Positions 9,408-24,700 of a DNA stretch of 64,000 nt are shown one piece after another. The DNA comes from Montanilutibacter psychrotolerans. GTDB taxonomy: Bacteria; Pseudomonadota; Gammaproteobacteria; Xanthomonadales; Xanthomonadaceae. The stretch covers positions 124,001 through 188,000 of the forward strand of contig NZ_RIBS01000002.1 in NCBI RefSeq assembly GCF_003719825.1, given 5' to 3'. Within the stretch, counting starts at the first letter, position 1. Every line of letters begins with the position of its first letter. Both the position numbers and the translations under genes were made by a program. The notes under the pieces are model-generated. The model had not been told where the DNA came from and made no database searches. It was given only the letters and a program-made list of their open reading frames with translations.

Positions 9408-12400
9408 ATGACCATCGCTGCCAAGCATTTCGATCCGCAACTGGGGATCGACATCCATCTGTACCTGATCCCGCCGTCACCGATTCCGATCCCGTTGCCG
9501 ACGCCGCACATCGGCATCGTGCTCGATCCGTTCGACTACATCCCGGTGATCGGCGGCACGGTGCAGGTCAATGGCATCAAGCGCGCCACGGCGGGGTCGA
9601 TGGGGTTGGACATCCACATTCCCGTGGGCGGGATCTGGATGCCGACCATGAAGATGCCGATGGGCCCGCAGTGGGACGACGAGATCTTCATGGGCAGCAA
9701 GACGGTGCTCGCCGACGGCGAACCGTTTTCGCGGGTGGCGATGCCGGTGTTGGCGTGCAACATCGTGGGCATGGTGGCGCCGTTCCGGCTGAAGAAGCCG
9801 AAGAAGCCGCATTTGTCGCTGCTGCTGCCGACCACGTTGAACCTGGCGATCCCGACCAACGTGTTCGTCGGTGGTCCGCCGACGGTGTCGTGGACGTCGT
9901 TGCTGTTCAACGCGGGCCTGGCGGGGCTGGGCAAGGTGCTGAAGAAGACCGGCATCGCCGGGCGCGCGGCGGATGCGTTCAAGAAAGTGCGGCAGAAGCT
10001 GTTCAAGAACATGGAACCGGGGTTTTTGAAGTGCAAGGTGCTGCGCGCCGAGCCGGTGGACATCCGCGACGGCAGCGTGTCGGTGGAACACGAGGACTTC
10101 AACATTCCCGGCCGCCTGCCGCTGACGTGGACGCGTCGCTACAGCTCGGTCAATGCCCACGCCGGCCTGTGCGGCCACGGCTGGCAAACGCCGGCCGACA
10201 TCCGCCTGGAAGTCGAGCCTGACGGCACGGTGTTGTTCATCGACGCGAGCAGCACGGCGGTGTTCCCGCAACTGCCGGCGGGCGAGGGCATCGAGCACGC
10301 GGTGCGCGAGTTCGTCGACGGCGCGCGGTTGTTCCGCGAAGACGAGTGGCTGTGGGTGCGCACCAAGGACGGTCTGCGGCACGGCTTTGTCGCGGGTCCG
10401 GCGAACGTCGCGGCACTGCAGCCGCGGGCGCTGCCGATCGAGCGTATCGAGGACCTGTGTGGCAATCACTGGCGGTTCGAACGCCGTGACGGCCAACTGG
10501 TTCGCATTGTCGAAAGCGGCATCGACGGCCTGCAGGGGCGCTACCTGGATGTGCAGACGCGTCACGGTCTGATCGAACGCCTGCAATTGCACGACCCCGC
10601 TAGCGGCATCAGCCACCCACTGGTCAGCTATCGCCACGATGGCGAAGGCGATCTGATCGCGGCATTGGACGCCCTCGACGCCGCACGCACGTTCGAGTAC
10701 CAGCAGCACCGCCTGCTGCGCCACACCGACCGCGTCGGTCTGTCGTTCTACTACGCCTACAACGCCCGCTGGAAGGTCATTCACGCCTGGGGTGACGGTG
10801 GCCTGCACGACTACCGGTTCCACTACGACGATCTGTTGCACGAGACCGAGATCACCGACTCGCTGGGCCACGTGTCGTTGGTGAAGTTCGACGACAACGG
10901 CCTGCCGCTGTGCGAGATCGATCCGCTCGACGGCGTGACGGTGTTCGAGTACGACGACGTCGGCCGCACGACGGCCGTGGTCGACCCGATGGGCCTGCGT
11001 ACCCAGTTCGAGTACGACGAGCGCGGCAACGTGCTCCGCCTGGTCCGCGCCGATGGCGGCGCCGACGCCGCCGAGTACGACGACAACGATCGTCCGGTTC
11101 GGGTCGTCGATGCGTTGGGCGCTGCCTGGTGCCAGGATTGGGACGAGCGCGGTCAGATGACCGCGCAACGGACTCCGTTGGGCCATGAACTGCACTATCG
11201 ATACGATGCGTGCGGATTGCTGACTGAGCACACCGATGCCTGCGGCGCCCAGCTTCGGCTGGCATTTGATCGGTATGGCCTGCTTGCCGAGGTGACCGAC
11301 GCGCTGGATCGCACCATCCATCGTCGTCACGACGTGATGGGATGCCTGCTGGAGGAGCAGCACCCCGACGGTCGCAGCACGCAGTATCGTTACGATGCAA
11401 AGCGACGCTTGGTGGAGATCGTTCGACCGGGCGCGGAGCGCGTCAACTGCGAGTACGACAGCGAGGACCGTTTGATCCGCCACCGCGACGAAAGCGGTCT
11501 GGTGACGCATCTTGAGTACTGCGGAATCGGCTGGATTGCGCGGCGCTCGCAGCCTGGGCAAGCCAGCGTCCGCTACCGCTACGGCAGCGAAGGGCAGTTG
11601 ACGGCAGTCGTCAACCAGCGCGACGAAACCTACCAGTTCGATCGCGATGCACTGGGCCGGGTGGTCCGCGAGACCGACTTTTGGGGCCAGTCGCGACACC
11701 ATCGCTATGACGCGGCCAGCCGGATCGTGAGCAGTAGCGATCCGTTGGGACGGGTGATGTTCTTCACGACCGATGCGCTCGGACGCATCATCGAGAAGCG
11801 TACGCCTGACGACGCCCATCCTGGCGTCCAGCTCAAGGAGCGCTTCTGCTACAGCGCAGCGGGACAGCTCATCAAGTTCAGCAGTCCGGCCAGCCAGGTG
11901 ACCCGCCGCTTCGATGCCGAGGACCGTCTCATCGAGGAGGTGCAAAACGGCTTCCACATCAAGTATGCGTACGATCCGATGGGGCGGCGTGTCGGGCGCA
12001 GCAGCGATGTCGGCAACGCCTTGACGTTCGAACTCGATGCGCGAGGTATGCCGGTACGGATTGCGGTCGACGATGCTGATGCCATCCGCATCGAGCGCGA
12101 TGCCGCCGGCCTCCCCGTGCGCGAACTGTTGGGGGCCGCGCTGGTACGACAGCGCACCTACCTAGATGGCCACATGGCGGCGCTCGTCTTGCACCGGGGC
12201 CAGGTGCCGGTGTTCGAAACCTCCTATGAGTACGACATCAAGGGCAACCTCACGCGTCGCGCCGATACCGGCCAGGGAACGGACCGGTTTGCCTACGACC
12301 CCCTGGGCCGACTGATCGAGCACACGGACCCCGAAGGCCGGCTGGCCAACTGGTTCAGCGACCCGGCCGGCGACCGGCTCCAGACGCGGGTACAACAGGC

Positions 12401-14027
12401 GCAAGTTCGCAGCGTCATGGGAGGAGACGCCGACGTCGTATCGGAGTGGTGGCGCGAGGGTGATCACGGTGGCCGGCGATACCGTTTCGATGCGGCCGGC
12501 AACCTCGGCAGTCGCAGTACCCCCCATCGGTCCGGCGAATCACCGCTCAGCCTGGACTGGGATGCCCACCAACGCCTGACGCAGGTCCGCGTGCTCGGTG
12601 CAGACGGTGTCGAGTCCCGCACGCGCTACGGCTACGATGCCCTGGGGCGTCGAGTGTTCAAGCGCGGTGCGCGCGAGACGACCTGGTTCTTCTGGGACGG
12701 CGATGCCTTGATGGCCGAAGTTACACGGCCAAACGACGATGCTGCCGAGACCACCAATGCCACCAGCGGCAAGGTGATCGATCTGCTTGCCGCGCGCCGG
12801 CATGCCGACGCGCGCAAGAATTTCCATGCGAAGGCGCGCGAGTATGTGTATCGGCCCGGTTCGTTCGAGCCGTTGTTCCTGATCGAGCCTCTCGACAGCG
12901 GCGATTCGTCCGCTTTCGTCAGGTCGGTGCCGGCGCGCAAGGCGCTCGAGGTGACGCCGATGCCCGGCGTCGCCCATGCCATATCGCCGTTTTCCGGTCG
13001 CGACGCCTCGGCGGGTGCATTGGCCAGACTTGGCGGTCCTCTCGCCGATGCCGGTCCCGCATCGGAGAAGCCGCCCGGGCTGGGACTGGGAGCCAGCCTG
13101 GGTGGCGGGTGGTCGTTGGCCGCGACGCCATCTCAGCAGGAAGCGATTGACGAGCCAGTCATCCGCCAAGCCGACGCCATCGAGCCGGTTGCGGTGGTTG
13201 ACGCCACTCCCGGGGCCGATGAAGACGCGGAAGCGTCGGGCCACGCGGACGCACCGACGCCGCCGCGCGCCATCTACCACTTTCACAACGATCCAAACGG
13301 TTGCCCGCGCCGGATCACCGATGCCGAAGGCAGGGTGGTCTGGTCAACCGGTCTTTCCGCCTGGGGCGCGGTGGCAGGTACCACGGTGACGGAGATCGCC
13401 AATCCGTTGCGGTTCCAGGGGCAGTACTTCGATTCCGAGTCGGGCCTTCACTACAACCGGTATCGGTACTACGACCCGACGATCGGACAGTACGTCAGCC
13501 AGGATCCGATCGGCCTGATGGGGGGACTCAACGTTTACGCCTACGTCGACAACCCGACCGGCTGGATCGATCCGCTGGGCTTGTGGGGAGACGACCCCAT
13601 GAACGGTGCTACGGCGACGATCACGGTAGGCAATGTCTCCAAGCGCATGGCAAGCACCGACGGTCCGGGCCATGCGGAAATCAACGCCCTCAACTGGTTC
13701 CTCGACGAGGGCGGAGGTTTCGACAACCAGCACGTCACCATCAGCGACGTGGTCGGCCATTTCCGGGACAGCGGCATCAAGCCGGTGGGCGTTTGCACCG
13801 GTTGCCGTGCGAACATCTTCGATGTGCTCCAGCAAGGCAACGCCGCTAGTGTGACGATTCCCAAGAGCGTGGGTAACAGGGTCGTTGGAACCATCACCAT
13901 TCCAGCTGCGCATTTCGCCCAGTTGAGTCAGACGCTGCACGGCATCCACGCCGGGGACGGAACCGATCCACAGAAGTCGAAGCGGGCCTGGGAGGCTCTG
14001 GAGAACGTCGCACCATGCATACCGTGA
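9408..14027 (+). CDS. PAAR-Rhs effector 1 with C-terminal deaminase-fold toxin
   Basis: A 1539-residue T6SS effector. Residues 1-130 form a PAAR-like tip domain (GSMGLDIHIPVG, MGPQWDDEIFMGSKTVLADG). A hydrophobic stretch lies near 140-185, then the DUF6531 start of the Rhs shell (DGSVSVEHEDFNIPGRLPLTWTRRY), many YD repeats, and an Ala/Pro/Gly linker at about 1165-1285. The core ends in QDPIGL..NPTGWIDPLGL, the autocleavage border of Rhs toxins. The final 148 residues carry HAE (His1422, Glu1424) and CTGC (Cys1463, Cys1466), the zinc-site signature of the cytidine-deaminase-like superfamily, so the toxin probably deaminates nucleotides or nucleic acid. AAGGAG precedes the ATG. The next gene overlaps its end. 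Confidence 0.93.
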   Translation: MTIAAKHFDPQLGIDIHLYLIPPSPIPIPLPTPHIGIVLDPFDYIPVIGGTVQVNGIKRATAGSMGLDIHIPVGGIWMPTMKMPMGPQWDDEIFMGSKTVLADGEPFSRVAMPVLACNIVGMVAPFRLKKPKKPHLSLLLPTTLNLAIPTNVFVGGPPTVSWTSLLFNAGLAGLGKVLKKTGIAGRAADAFKKVRQKLFKNMEPGFLKCKVLRAEPVDIRDGSVSVEHEDFNIPGRLPLTWTRRYSSVNAHAGLCGHGWQTPADIRLEVEPDGTVLFIDASSTAVFPQLPAGEGIEHAVREFVDGARLFREDEWLWVRTKDGLRHGFVAGPANVAALQPRALPIERIEDLCGNHWRFERRDGQLVRIVESGIDGLQGRYLDVQTRHGLIERLQLHDPASGISHPLVSYRHDGEGDLIAALDALDAARTFEYQQHRLLRHTDRVGLSFYYAYNARWKVIHAWGDGGLHDYRFHYDDLLHETEITDSLGHVSLVKFDDNGLPLCEIDPLDGVTVFEYDDVGRTTAVVDPMGLRTQFEYDERGNVLRLVRADGGADAAEYDDNDRPVRVVDALGAAWCQDWDERGQMTAQRTPLGHELHYRYDACGLLTEHTDACGAQLRLAFDRYGLLAEVTDALDRTIHRRHDVMGCLLEEQHPDGRSTQYRYDAKRRLVEIVRPGAERVNCEYDSEDRLIRHRDESGLVTHLEYCGIGWIARRSQPGQASVRYRYGSEGQLTAVVNQRDETYQFDRDALGRVVRETDFWGQSRHHRYDAASRIVSSSDPLGRVMFFTTDALGRIIEKRTPDDAHPGVQLKERFCYSAAGQLIKFSSPASQVTRRFDAEDRLIEEVQNGFHIKYAYDPMGRRVGRSSDVGNALTFELDARGMPVRIAVDDADAIRIERDAAGLPVRELLGAALVRQRTYLDGHMAALVLHRGQVPVFETSYEYDIKGNLTRRADTGQGTDRFAYDPLGRLIEHTDPEGRLANWFSDPAGDRLQTRVQQAQVRSVMGGDADVVSEWWREGDHGGRRYRFDAAGNLGSRSTPHRSGESPLSLDWDAHQRLTQVRVLGADGVESRTRYGYDALGRRVFKRGARETTWFFWDGDALMAEVTRPNDDAAETTNATSGKVIDLLAARRHADARKNFHAKAREYVYRPGSFEPLFLIEPLDSGDSSAFVRSVPARKALEVTPMPGVAHAISPFSGRDASAGALARLGGPLADAGPASEKPPGLGLGASLGGGWSLAATPSQQEAIDEPVIRQADAIEPVAVVDATPGADEDAEASGHADAPTPPRAIYHFHNDPNGCPRRITDAEGRVVWSTGLSAWGAVAGTTVTEIANPLRFQGQYFDSESGLHYNRYRYYDPTIGQYVSQDPIGLMGGLNVYAYVDNPTGWIDPLGLWGDDPMNGATATITVGNVSKRMASTDGPGHAEINALNWFLDEGGGFDNQHVTISDVVGHFRDSGIKPVGVCTGCRANIFDVLQQGNAASVTIPKSVGNRVVGTITIPAAHFAQLSQTLHGIHAGDGTDPQKSKRAWEALENVAPCIP

Positions 14028-14626
14028 AAAATCCGAAAAACGCCGTATTTTCCTGTGACTACCGCTCCGGAAAGATCCGGGTTTCAGCCGAGCCTTCTTT
14101 GTACTTCGACACCGCGACGCAGACGCTGGAGATCGACCAGAACCCCGCGGGCGAGCGATCGCTGGTACCGGTGACGCATGCCGGGTTCTCGGATGACTTC
14201 CGGACCATGCAGCTCGAAGCCGTCTATCGGGGCGAGCCGGAATCGTTCGAGGTCACGAGCACGTATGACAGCGACCAGGTGATGCACCGACTCACGCACC
14301 GCTTGTTGCAGGGCGGGCACGCGCTTCCGCCCGACGCGCACGACGTGATCGAGGTCAACCTGCAACAGGGAGCCATCACCTTGCTCAACGTGATCCGGTC
14401 CGTCGACGGAAAGGTTGAGAAATCGATCCGCATCACGCGCAAGGACGGTCAGTTGTTTCTGGTGATTCCCAGCCCGTGGCAACGTGTTGAGTTGCTGTCG
14501 GCCGGCGTCGATGGCCAGCGCATCGTCTGCCGCTCGCCGGACGGCGAGATCGATTACGAACTGGCCACCGCCCCGTTCGTTGCCGAGACCTTGTCCGAAC
14601 TGCTCGAGGCCGGTTTGCCGGATTGA
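14015..14626 (+). CDS. Putative immunity protein for Rhs1
   Basis: A 203-residue soluble protein of no family I recognise; no signal peptide or membrane segment, consistent with neutralising a cytoplasmic toxin. It begins inside the end of rhs1. The ATG gives a 13-base overlap, while a GTG nine bases later would give the compact GTGA overlap and may be the true start. Overlap with the toxin gene is the usual organisation of polymorphic toxin/immunity pairs and the only evidence for the role. The central part is beta-rich (FRTMQLEAVYRGEPESFEVTST), ending with an acidic helix (ETLSELLEAGL). Confidence 0.75.
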   Translation: MHTVKNPKNAVFSCDYRSGKIRVSAEPSLYFDTATQTLEIDQNPAGERSLVPVTHAGFSDDFRTMQLEAVYRGEPESFEVTSTYDSDQVMHRLTHRLLQGGHALPPDAHDVIEVNLQQGAITLLNVIRSVDGKVEKSIRITRKDGQLFLVIPSPWQRVELLSAGVDGQRIVCRSPDGEIDYELATAPFVAETLSELLEAGLPD

Positions 14627-14639
14627 GCGAGTTCGCGCA

Positions 14640-14751
14640 CCGTTGGAGTCGACGTCCAGTCAAGGCAAGGTGCCGGGAGTACGATGATCGCGACGGGGAA
14701 TGGCTCGATGTCGACATCTTCTCGTCGTACTGCACAGGCGGCATGGCGTGA
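14640..14751 (+). pseudogene. Relic of an Imm22-family immunity gene
   Basis: A stop-bounded frame without a usable start encodes EYDDRDGEWLDVDIFSSYCTGG. This lines up with FCRDTGVEWFDFDFFSSHYAG in the intact Imm22-like gene about 0.9 kb downstream: EW-x-D-x-D-x-FSS is conserved. Both ends of the parent gene are missing. I read it as a deletion remnant of a paralogous immunity gene, left directly behind the rhs1 immunity gene. Confidence 0.65.
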
Positions 14752-14763
14752 GGAGCACACCGC

Positions 14764-15285
14764 ATGGCAATTGAGTACGCGAAGGGCCTGACGGCCGACG
14801 AGATCGACGCATTGCAGGCCGAACTGGAACGGACGCTTCCCGGCGACTACCGGGGCTTCCTCGAGCGCTACAACGGCTGGTACATCGACCGTCCGAACTA
14901 TTGCGAGCTGACGTACGACGGCGTCGACAACGGGCAGATTTCCTTCGACACCTTCCTGGGCTACGGCCTGCAGAACGAGAACTTCAATCTCGTCGACTTC
15001 AACGGCGAGTTCGTTGACGAGATTGCTTTTGTCGAGGACGCGACGATCGTCGGCAGCGATCCGGGCGGGAACCCGTACGTGCTGGTGGGCAGCGGCCCCC
15101 ACGCCGGATTGTTCTACTGGGACCGCACCCATCTGCACAGCCAGGAGCGGCGCCGCGTGCATTTTGCCGAGGTCGACGAATCGGGCGACCTCTATCGGGT
15201 CGCGGACTCGTTCCAGGCATTCCTGGATCGCGTGACAGCGGCGATGGCCGACCAGTCTCCCGAGTTTGTTCCGACGCTGGCATGA
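14764..15285 (+). CDS. SMI1/KNR4 (SUKH) family immunity protein
   Basis: A 173-residue cytoplasmic protein with the SUKH-superfamily pattern: an N-terminal helix then LERTLPGDYRGFLERYNGW (about 20-40), GYGLQNENFNLVDFN, AFVEDATIVGSDPGGNPYVLV (about 88-105), and YWDRTHLH followed by a helical SFQAFLDRVTAAM. SUKH proteins are broad immunity factors against nuclease and other polymorphic toxins. There is no intact toxin gene immediately upstream, so this is an orphan immunity gene accreted at the locus. GAGGAG lies just before the ATG. Confidence 0.85.
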   Translation: MAIEYAKGLTADEIDALQAELERTLPGDYRGFLERYNGWYIDRPNYCELTYDGVDNGQISFDTFLGYGLQNENFNLVDFNGEFVDEIAFVEDATIVGSDPGGNPYVLVGSGPHAGLFYWDRTHLHSQERRRVHFAEVDESGDLYRVADSFQAFLDRVTAAMADQSPEFVPTLA

Positions 15286-15309
15286 GCCCGATGTACCCGG
15301 CGCATCAAC

Positions 15310-15427
15310 CACCGGTGTGCCGCAGTTGCCGCGCAGGCTTGTCGGAATCATCACCAATCCGGGCGCGTACTCCGCCCAGTTGAGTCAGACACTGCGCGGC
15401 ATCCTGCCGTCCCGGATGAACGCGTGA
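15310..15427 (+). pseudogene. Displaced C-terminal relic of a deaminase-type Rhs toxin
   Basis: This stretch encodes LVGIITNPGAYSAQLSQTLRGI before a stop, clearly homologous to VVGTITIPAAHFAQLSQTLHGI near the end of Rhs1; the DNA also matches over about 60 bases. It has no start, no catalytic motifs and no upstream Rhs border. It is therefore the tail of a toxin domain pushed out of an rhs gene. The intact Imm22-like gene begins directly after its stop, as expected if the pair moved together. Confidence 0.75.
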
Positions 15428-15440
15428 ACGGAGGAATGCC

Positions 15441-15833
15441 TTGCCCATGGACATAACGCCCCCCGCACCCAACCGGAAAATCCACGTCTGGATCGGAACC
15501 AGCGAGCAGCGCGACGATGACGCCTGGCACAGCTACTTCGACCTGGAGGGGCGGGGCTGCGCGTGCGGGTTCTGCCGCGATACCGGTGTGGAATGGTTCG
15601 ATTTCGACTTCTTCTCGTCGCATTACGCAGGCGACATTGTCGATGTGCAGCAGGTCATCGGCGTGGTGCCCTACTCGGATCAGTTCGACGTGGAAATCAA
15701 CGCCGCATGCGAGGCCCACGGCATTGCCCAGGCAAACGCCTGCTTCACGATGGTCGACTTCGACGGCACCACCCGGGTGGGCCAGCGTTACAACGACCTG
15801 GTCCTGGTGGGCGTGTTCGGGTTTGCTGCCTGA
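15441..15833 (+). CDS. Imm22 (DUF4284)-like immunity protein
   Basis: A 130-residue soluble protein whose KIHVWIGTSEQRDDDAWHSYF, FCRDTGVEWFDFDFFSSHYAGDI and later VVPYSD segments fit the Imm22/DUF4284 family of polymorphic-toxin immunity proteins. GGAGG stands 6 bases before a TTG and 12 before an in-frame ATG; the TTG start has the better spacing. It follows the relic of a deaminase-type toxin tail, so it may be the immunity partner of that vanished toxin and could also cross-protect against Rhs1's related domain. Family assignment is from motif memory and would need a profile search. Confidence 0.8.
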   Translation: MPMDITPPAPNRKIHVWIGTSEQRDDDAWHSYFDLEGRGCACGFCRDTGVEWFDFDFFSSHYAGDIVDVQQVIGVVPYSDQFDVEINAACEAHGIAQANACFTMVDFDGTTRVGQRYNDLVLVGVFGFAA

Positions 15834-16119
15834 GCGCAGGTGCGTGGGCTGGAAGTGTGCGATTGCGAACGCACGCACGGATCGGGGAGTGATAAAGGCG
15901 TAGCACTGGCGTTGGCTGCAGGCGGGGGTGTTCCGATCCGTTCGGACGGGTCCCGGTCACTGGCGGCGGAAGGTTGTTGAGGGGCAGTATCGGTTTGCGT
16001 CGGGCTGCGGACAGGGGCGTCCGGGCTAGGCGAAGGAACGTTGACGAGGCACGGTTTCATCCGGTTCGCGAGCGCGCGCCGATGGGGCCGGAAGCCAGGC
16101 AAAGGGAGATGCCGGAAAC

Positions 16120-21146
<5,027 letters not shown>

Positions 21147-21147
<1 letters not shown>

Positions 21148-21533
21148 TGGAGAACAAATCGATGAGCGGATGGATGTGGATCGGGCTGGGCATCGTCGTC
21201 GTTGCCGGGCTGGTCATGGCCGCCTGCAGCCGTGGGGCGCGGGGAGAGGAGCCGTTCGTCGACTCGCGTCGCGATACCCAAGGTAACGTGATGATCCGCG
21301 ACACCGATCGGATGTGGGCCGACTTCACCGGATCGGTGGATCGGGACATCGAGCGTGAACGCTCGGGCGAGCGGCCTTCGGGCGGTACGCCGAGCTGGGA
21401 CGAGCACTGGCGCCTGCGCCTGAACGCCTATCGCAGCAGTCAGGACAACGCACCGCGCTACCTGGATTACATCGTGCAGGCGCGACGCCAGGCGGGATTG
21501 CCGGAGCTGGCCAACCAGGCAGACGCACGCTGA
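21147..21533 (+). CDS. Membrane-anchored putative immunity protein for Rhs2
   Basis: A 128-residue protein starting at the ATG of a TGATG overlap with rhs2, with a GGCGGAGA site upstream. It has one N-terminal hydrophobic segment (WMWIGLGIVVVAGLVMAACS), either a signal anchor or an atypical lipoprotein signal with Cys after VMAA. A polar mature part follows (DTDRMWADFTGSVDRDIERERSG, DEHWRLRLNAYRSSQDNAPRYLDYIVQARRQAG). An export or anchor signal fits a toxin acting on membranes from the periplasmic side and supports the lipase reading of Rhs2. No family recognised; immunity is inferred from position. Confidence 0.75.
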
Positions 21534-21541
21534 CCGCACGC

Positions 21542-21566
21542 GCCGCGCGACGCCAGGTCGCGCGGC
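21542..21566 (+). terminator. Strong hairpin after the rhs2 immunity gene
   Basis: GCCGCGCGA and TCGCGCGGC make a perfect 9-bp stem around a 7-base loop, starting 8 bases after the immunity stop. There is no T-tract. It may protect the transcript 3' end or act with Rho; it separates this module from the conserved leader of rhs3. Confidence 0.4.
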
Positions 21567-21634
21567 AGGCCATCGAAAACCTGCGCGACGACACAGTGTT
21601 GCGATTTCGTACAGCTGCGATTCGAGTCCGACGC

Positions 21635-21796
21635 GCATTGGCGGATTATTCTTTGCGCCCCGTCGCGTGATCTTCGCGCGATGCGGATCGGCGACGCCTC
21701 TGCTGCGATGCCGATGATCAGCGATCGAAGGGCCAAGCTGTTGTTCCACTGGCCCTTCTGATCGACCACTGCACGGACCGCAGGACACGCACCACG
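21635..21796 (+). repeat. Conserved rhs leader, copy A (before rhs3)
   Basis: This non-coding stretch runs up to the rhs3 ATG and recurs almost unchanged before rhs4 and rhs5, but not before rhs1 or rhs2. It includes the shared blocks GCGCGATGCGGATCGG, CTGCGATGCCGATGA, GGGCCA..TGGCCC (a potential hairpin) and GACCACTGCACGGACCGCAGG ending at the start codon. No clear Shine-Dalgarno is visible. It probably contains promoter or translational control shared by the three genes and also offers homology for recombination. Confidence 0.85.
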
Positions 21797-24700
21797 ATGA
21801 CCATCGCTGCCAAGCATTTCGATCCGCAACTCGGGATCGACATCCACCTCTACCTGATCCCGCCGTCACCGATTCCGATCCCGTTGCCGACGCCGCACAT
21901 CGGCATCGTGCTCGATCCGTTCGACTACATCCCGGTGATCGGCGGCACGGTGCAGGTCAACGGCATCAAGCGCGCCACGGCCGGTTCGATGGGCCTGGAC
22001 ATCCACATCCCGGTGGGCGGGGTGTGGATGCCGACCATGAAGATGCCGATGGGCCCGCAATGGGACGACGAGATCTTCATGGGCAGCAAGACGGTGCTCG
22101 CCGACGGCGAACCGTTCTCGCGGGTGGCGATGCCGGTGTTGGCGTGCAACATCGTGGGCATGGTGGCGCCGTTCCGGCTGAAGAAGCCGAAGAAGCCGCA
22201 CTTGTCGCTGCTGCTGCCGACCACGCTGAACCTGGCGATCCCGACCAACGTGTTTGTCGGTGGTCCGCCGACGGTGTCGTGGACCTCGCTGCTGTTCAAC
22301 GCGGGCCTGGCGGGGCTGGGTAAGGTGCTCAAGAAGACCGGCATCGCCGGGCGCGCGGCGGATACGTTCAAGAAAGTGCGGCAGAAGCTGTTCAAGAACA
22401 TGGAGCCGGGGTTCCTGAAGTGCAAGGTGCTGCGCGCCGAGCCAGTGGATATCCGCGACGGCAGCGTGTCGGTCGCGCACGAAGACTTCAGCATTCCCGG
22501 CCGCCTGCCGCTGGCGTGGACGCGCCGTTACGGTTCCAACAACGCGCATGCGGGTGTGTGCGGCCACGGCTGGCAGACCCCGGCCGACATCCGCCTGGAG
22601 ATCGAACCCGACGGCACGGTGCTGTTCGTCGACGCGAGCAGCACGGCGGTATTTCCGCAGCTGCCGGTGGGCGAGGGCATCGAGCACGCGGTGCGCGAGT
22701 TCGTTGACGGCGCGCGGTTGTTCCGTGAAGGCGACGAACTATGGGTGCGCACCAAGGACGGCCTGCGGCACGGCTTTGTCGCGGGTCCGGCGAACGTCGC
22801 GGCATTGCAACCACAGGCGTTGCCGATCGAACGTATCGAGGACCTGTGTGGCAACCACTGGCGGTTCGAGCGCGCGCACGGCAGCCTGGTCCGCATTGTC
22901 GAAAGCGGCATTGACGATGCCGGCACCGGACAGGTCTTGCAGGGACGGTTCCTGGAGGTGGCATCGCGCGGCGGTCGCATCGAGCGCCTGCAACTGCACG
23001 ATCCGGCGACCGGTCTGAACCACCCGCTGGTGAGCTATCGCTACAGCGCCGAGGGCGACCTGGTCGCGGCGCTGGACGCACTCGACGCGGCGCGCACGTT
23101 CGAGTACCAGCAGCACCATTTGCTGCGCCACACCGACCGCGTCGGTCTGTCGTTCTACTACGCCTACAACGCCCGCTGGCAGGTTATCCACGCCTGGGGC
23201 GACGGCGGCCTGCACGACTACCGGTTCCGCTACGACAGCGCGCTCAACGAGACCGAGATCACCGACTCGCTGGGCCACGTGTCGATCGTGAAGTTCGACG
23301 ACAACGGCCTGCCGCTGTGCGAGATCGATCCGCTCGATGGCGTGACGGTGTTCGAGTACGACGACGTCGGCCGCACGACGGCCGTGGTCGACCCGATGGG
23401 CCTGCGGTCCGAGTTCGAATACGACGAGCGCGGCAATCTGCTCACGCTGACCCGGGCCGATGGCAACACGTTGTGCAGCACCTATGACGATGACGACCGC
23501 CCGCTCACGGTCACCGACCCCGGTGGAGCCGCCTGGACGCAACGCTGGGACGCGCGCGGTCTGCTGATCGAGCAGGTCACGCCGTTGGGTGCGATATCGC
23601 ACTTCGACTATGACGACAACGGACTGCTGCGCAACCACACCGATCCATTGGGCGCATCGACCCGATTGCAGTTCGATCGCCATGGTCACTTGCAACGTCT
23701 GGTTGATCCGGCGGGTGCGGCGAGCACGTTTACGCACGATGGCCTGGGCTGCCTGCAGCAGCGGACCACCCGCGATGGCCAGGTTGCTCGCTACCACTAC
23801 GACGCCAAGGGCCGACTGCTGCAAGTGGAACAGCCCTCCGGCAGGGTGCGTTGCGACTACGACGCCGAAGACCAGCTGACCCGCCACACCGACACTTTCG
23901 GCGCAGTCACCCGACTGGAGTTTGTCGGCCTGGGCCAGGTCGCCAAGCGCGTGCAGCCCGACGGCCACTGCGTCCGTTACGAGTACGACACCGAAGAACG
24001 GCTCGTCGCCGTCACCAACCAGCGCGGAGAGACGCACCGTCTCCACCGCGACCCGGTTGGGCGCGTCACCGAAGAGGTGGACTACTGGAACCAGGCGCGT
24101 CAATACCGTTACGACGCCGCCGGACGCCTGACCGGCATCGTCGACCCGTTGGGGCAGGCAACGGCCTACGTCACCGATCCCTTGGGACGCATCACCGCCA
24201 AGACGCTGCTGCACCCGGACGGAGGAGCAAAGCCGTTCAAAGAGCAGTTCAAGTACGACCGGGCGGGTCGCCTGATCGAGCTGCGTAACCCGCATCGCCA
24301 CGTGACGCGCACCTTCGACGCGGCGGGGCAGCTGGTCGAAGAGAATCAGGACGGATTCCGCGTCACCAGCACCTACGACATCCTCGGTCGGCGCGTGTTG
24401 CGCGAAACCAGCATCGGCAATCGCGTCGCTTGCGCGTACGACCGGAGCGGACACCTCGACCGCATCGCGCTCAACGATGAAGCGCCGATCGTCATCGAGC
24501 GCGACGAGATGGGCCGCATCGTCGGCGAGCGTCTCGGCCCCCAGGTGCGGCGCCAAAGAAAGTACGACGCCCGCGGTCGGCTGACCGCGCAATCGGTGTC
24601 GCACGGCGAGGCGCCACTGTTCGAGACGCGCTATGCATACGATCGCAGCGGCAACCTGACGGGACGCAACGACAGCGAACACGGCGATGATCACTACGCC

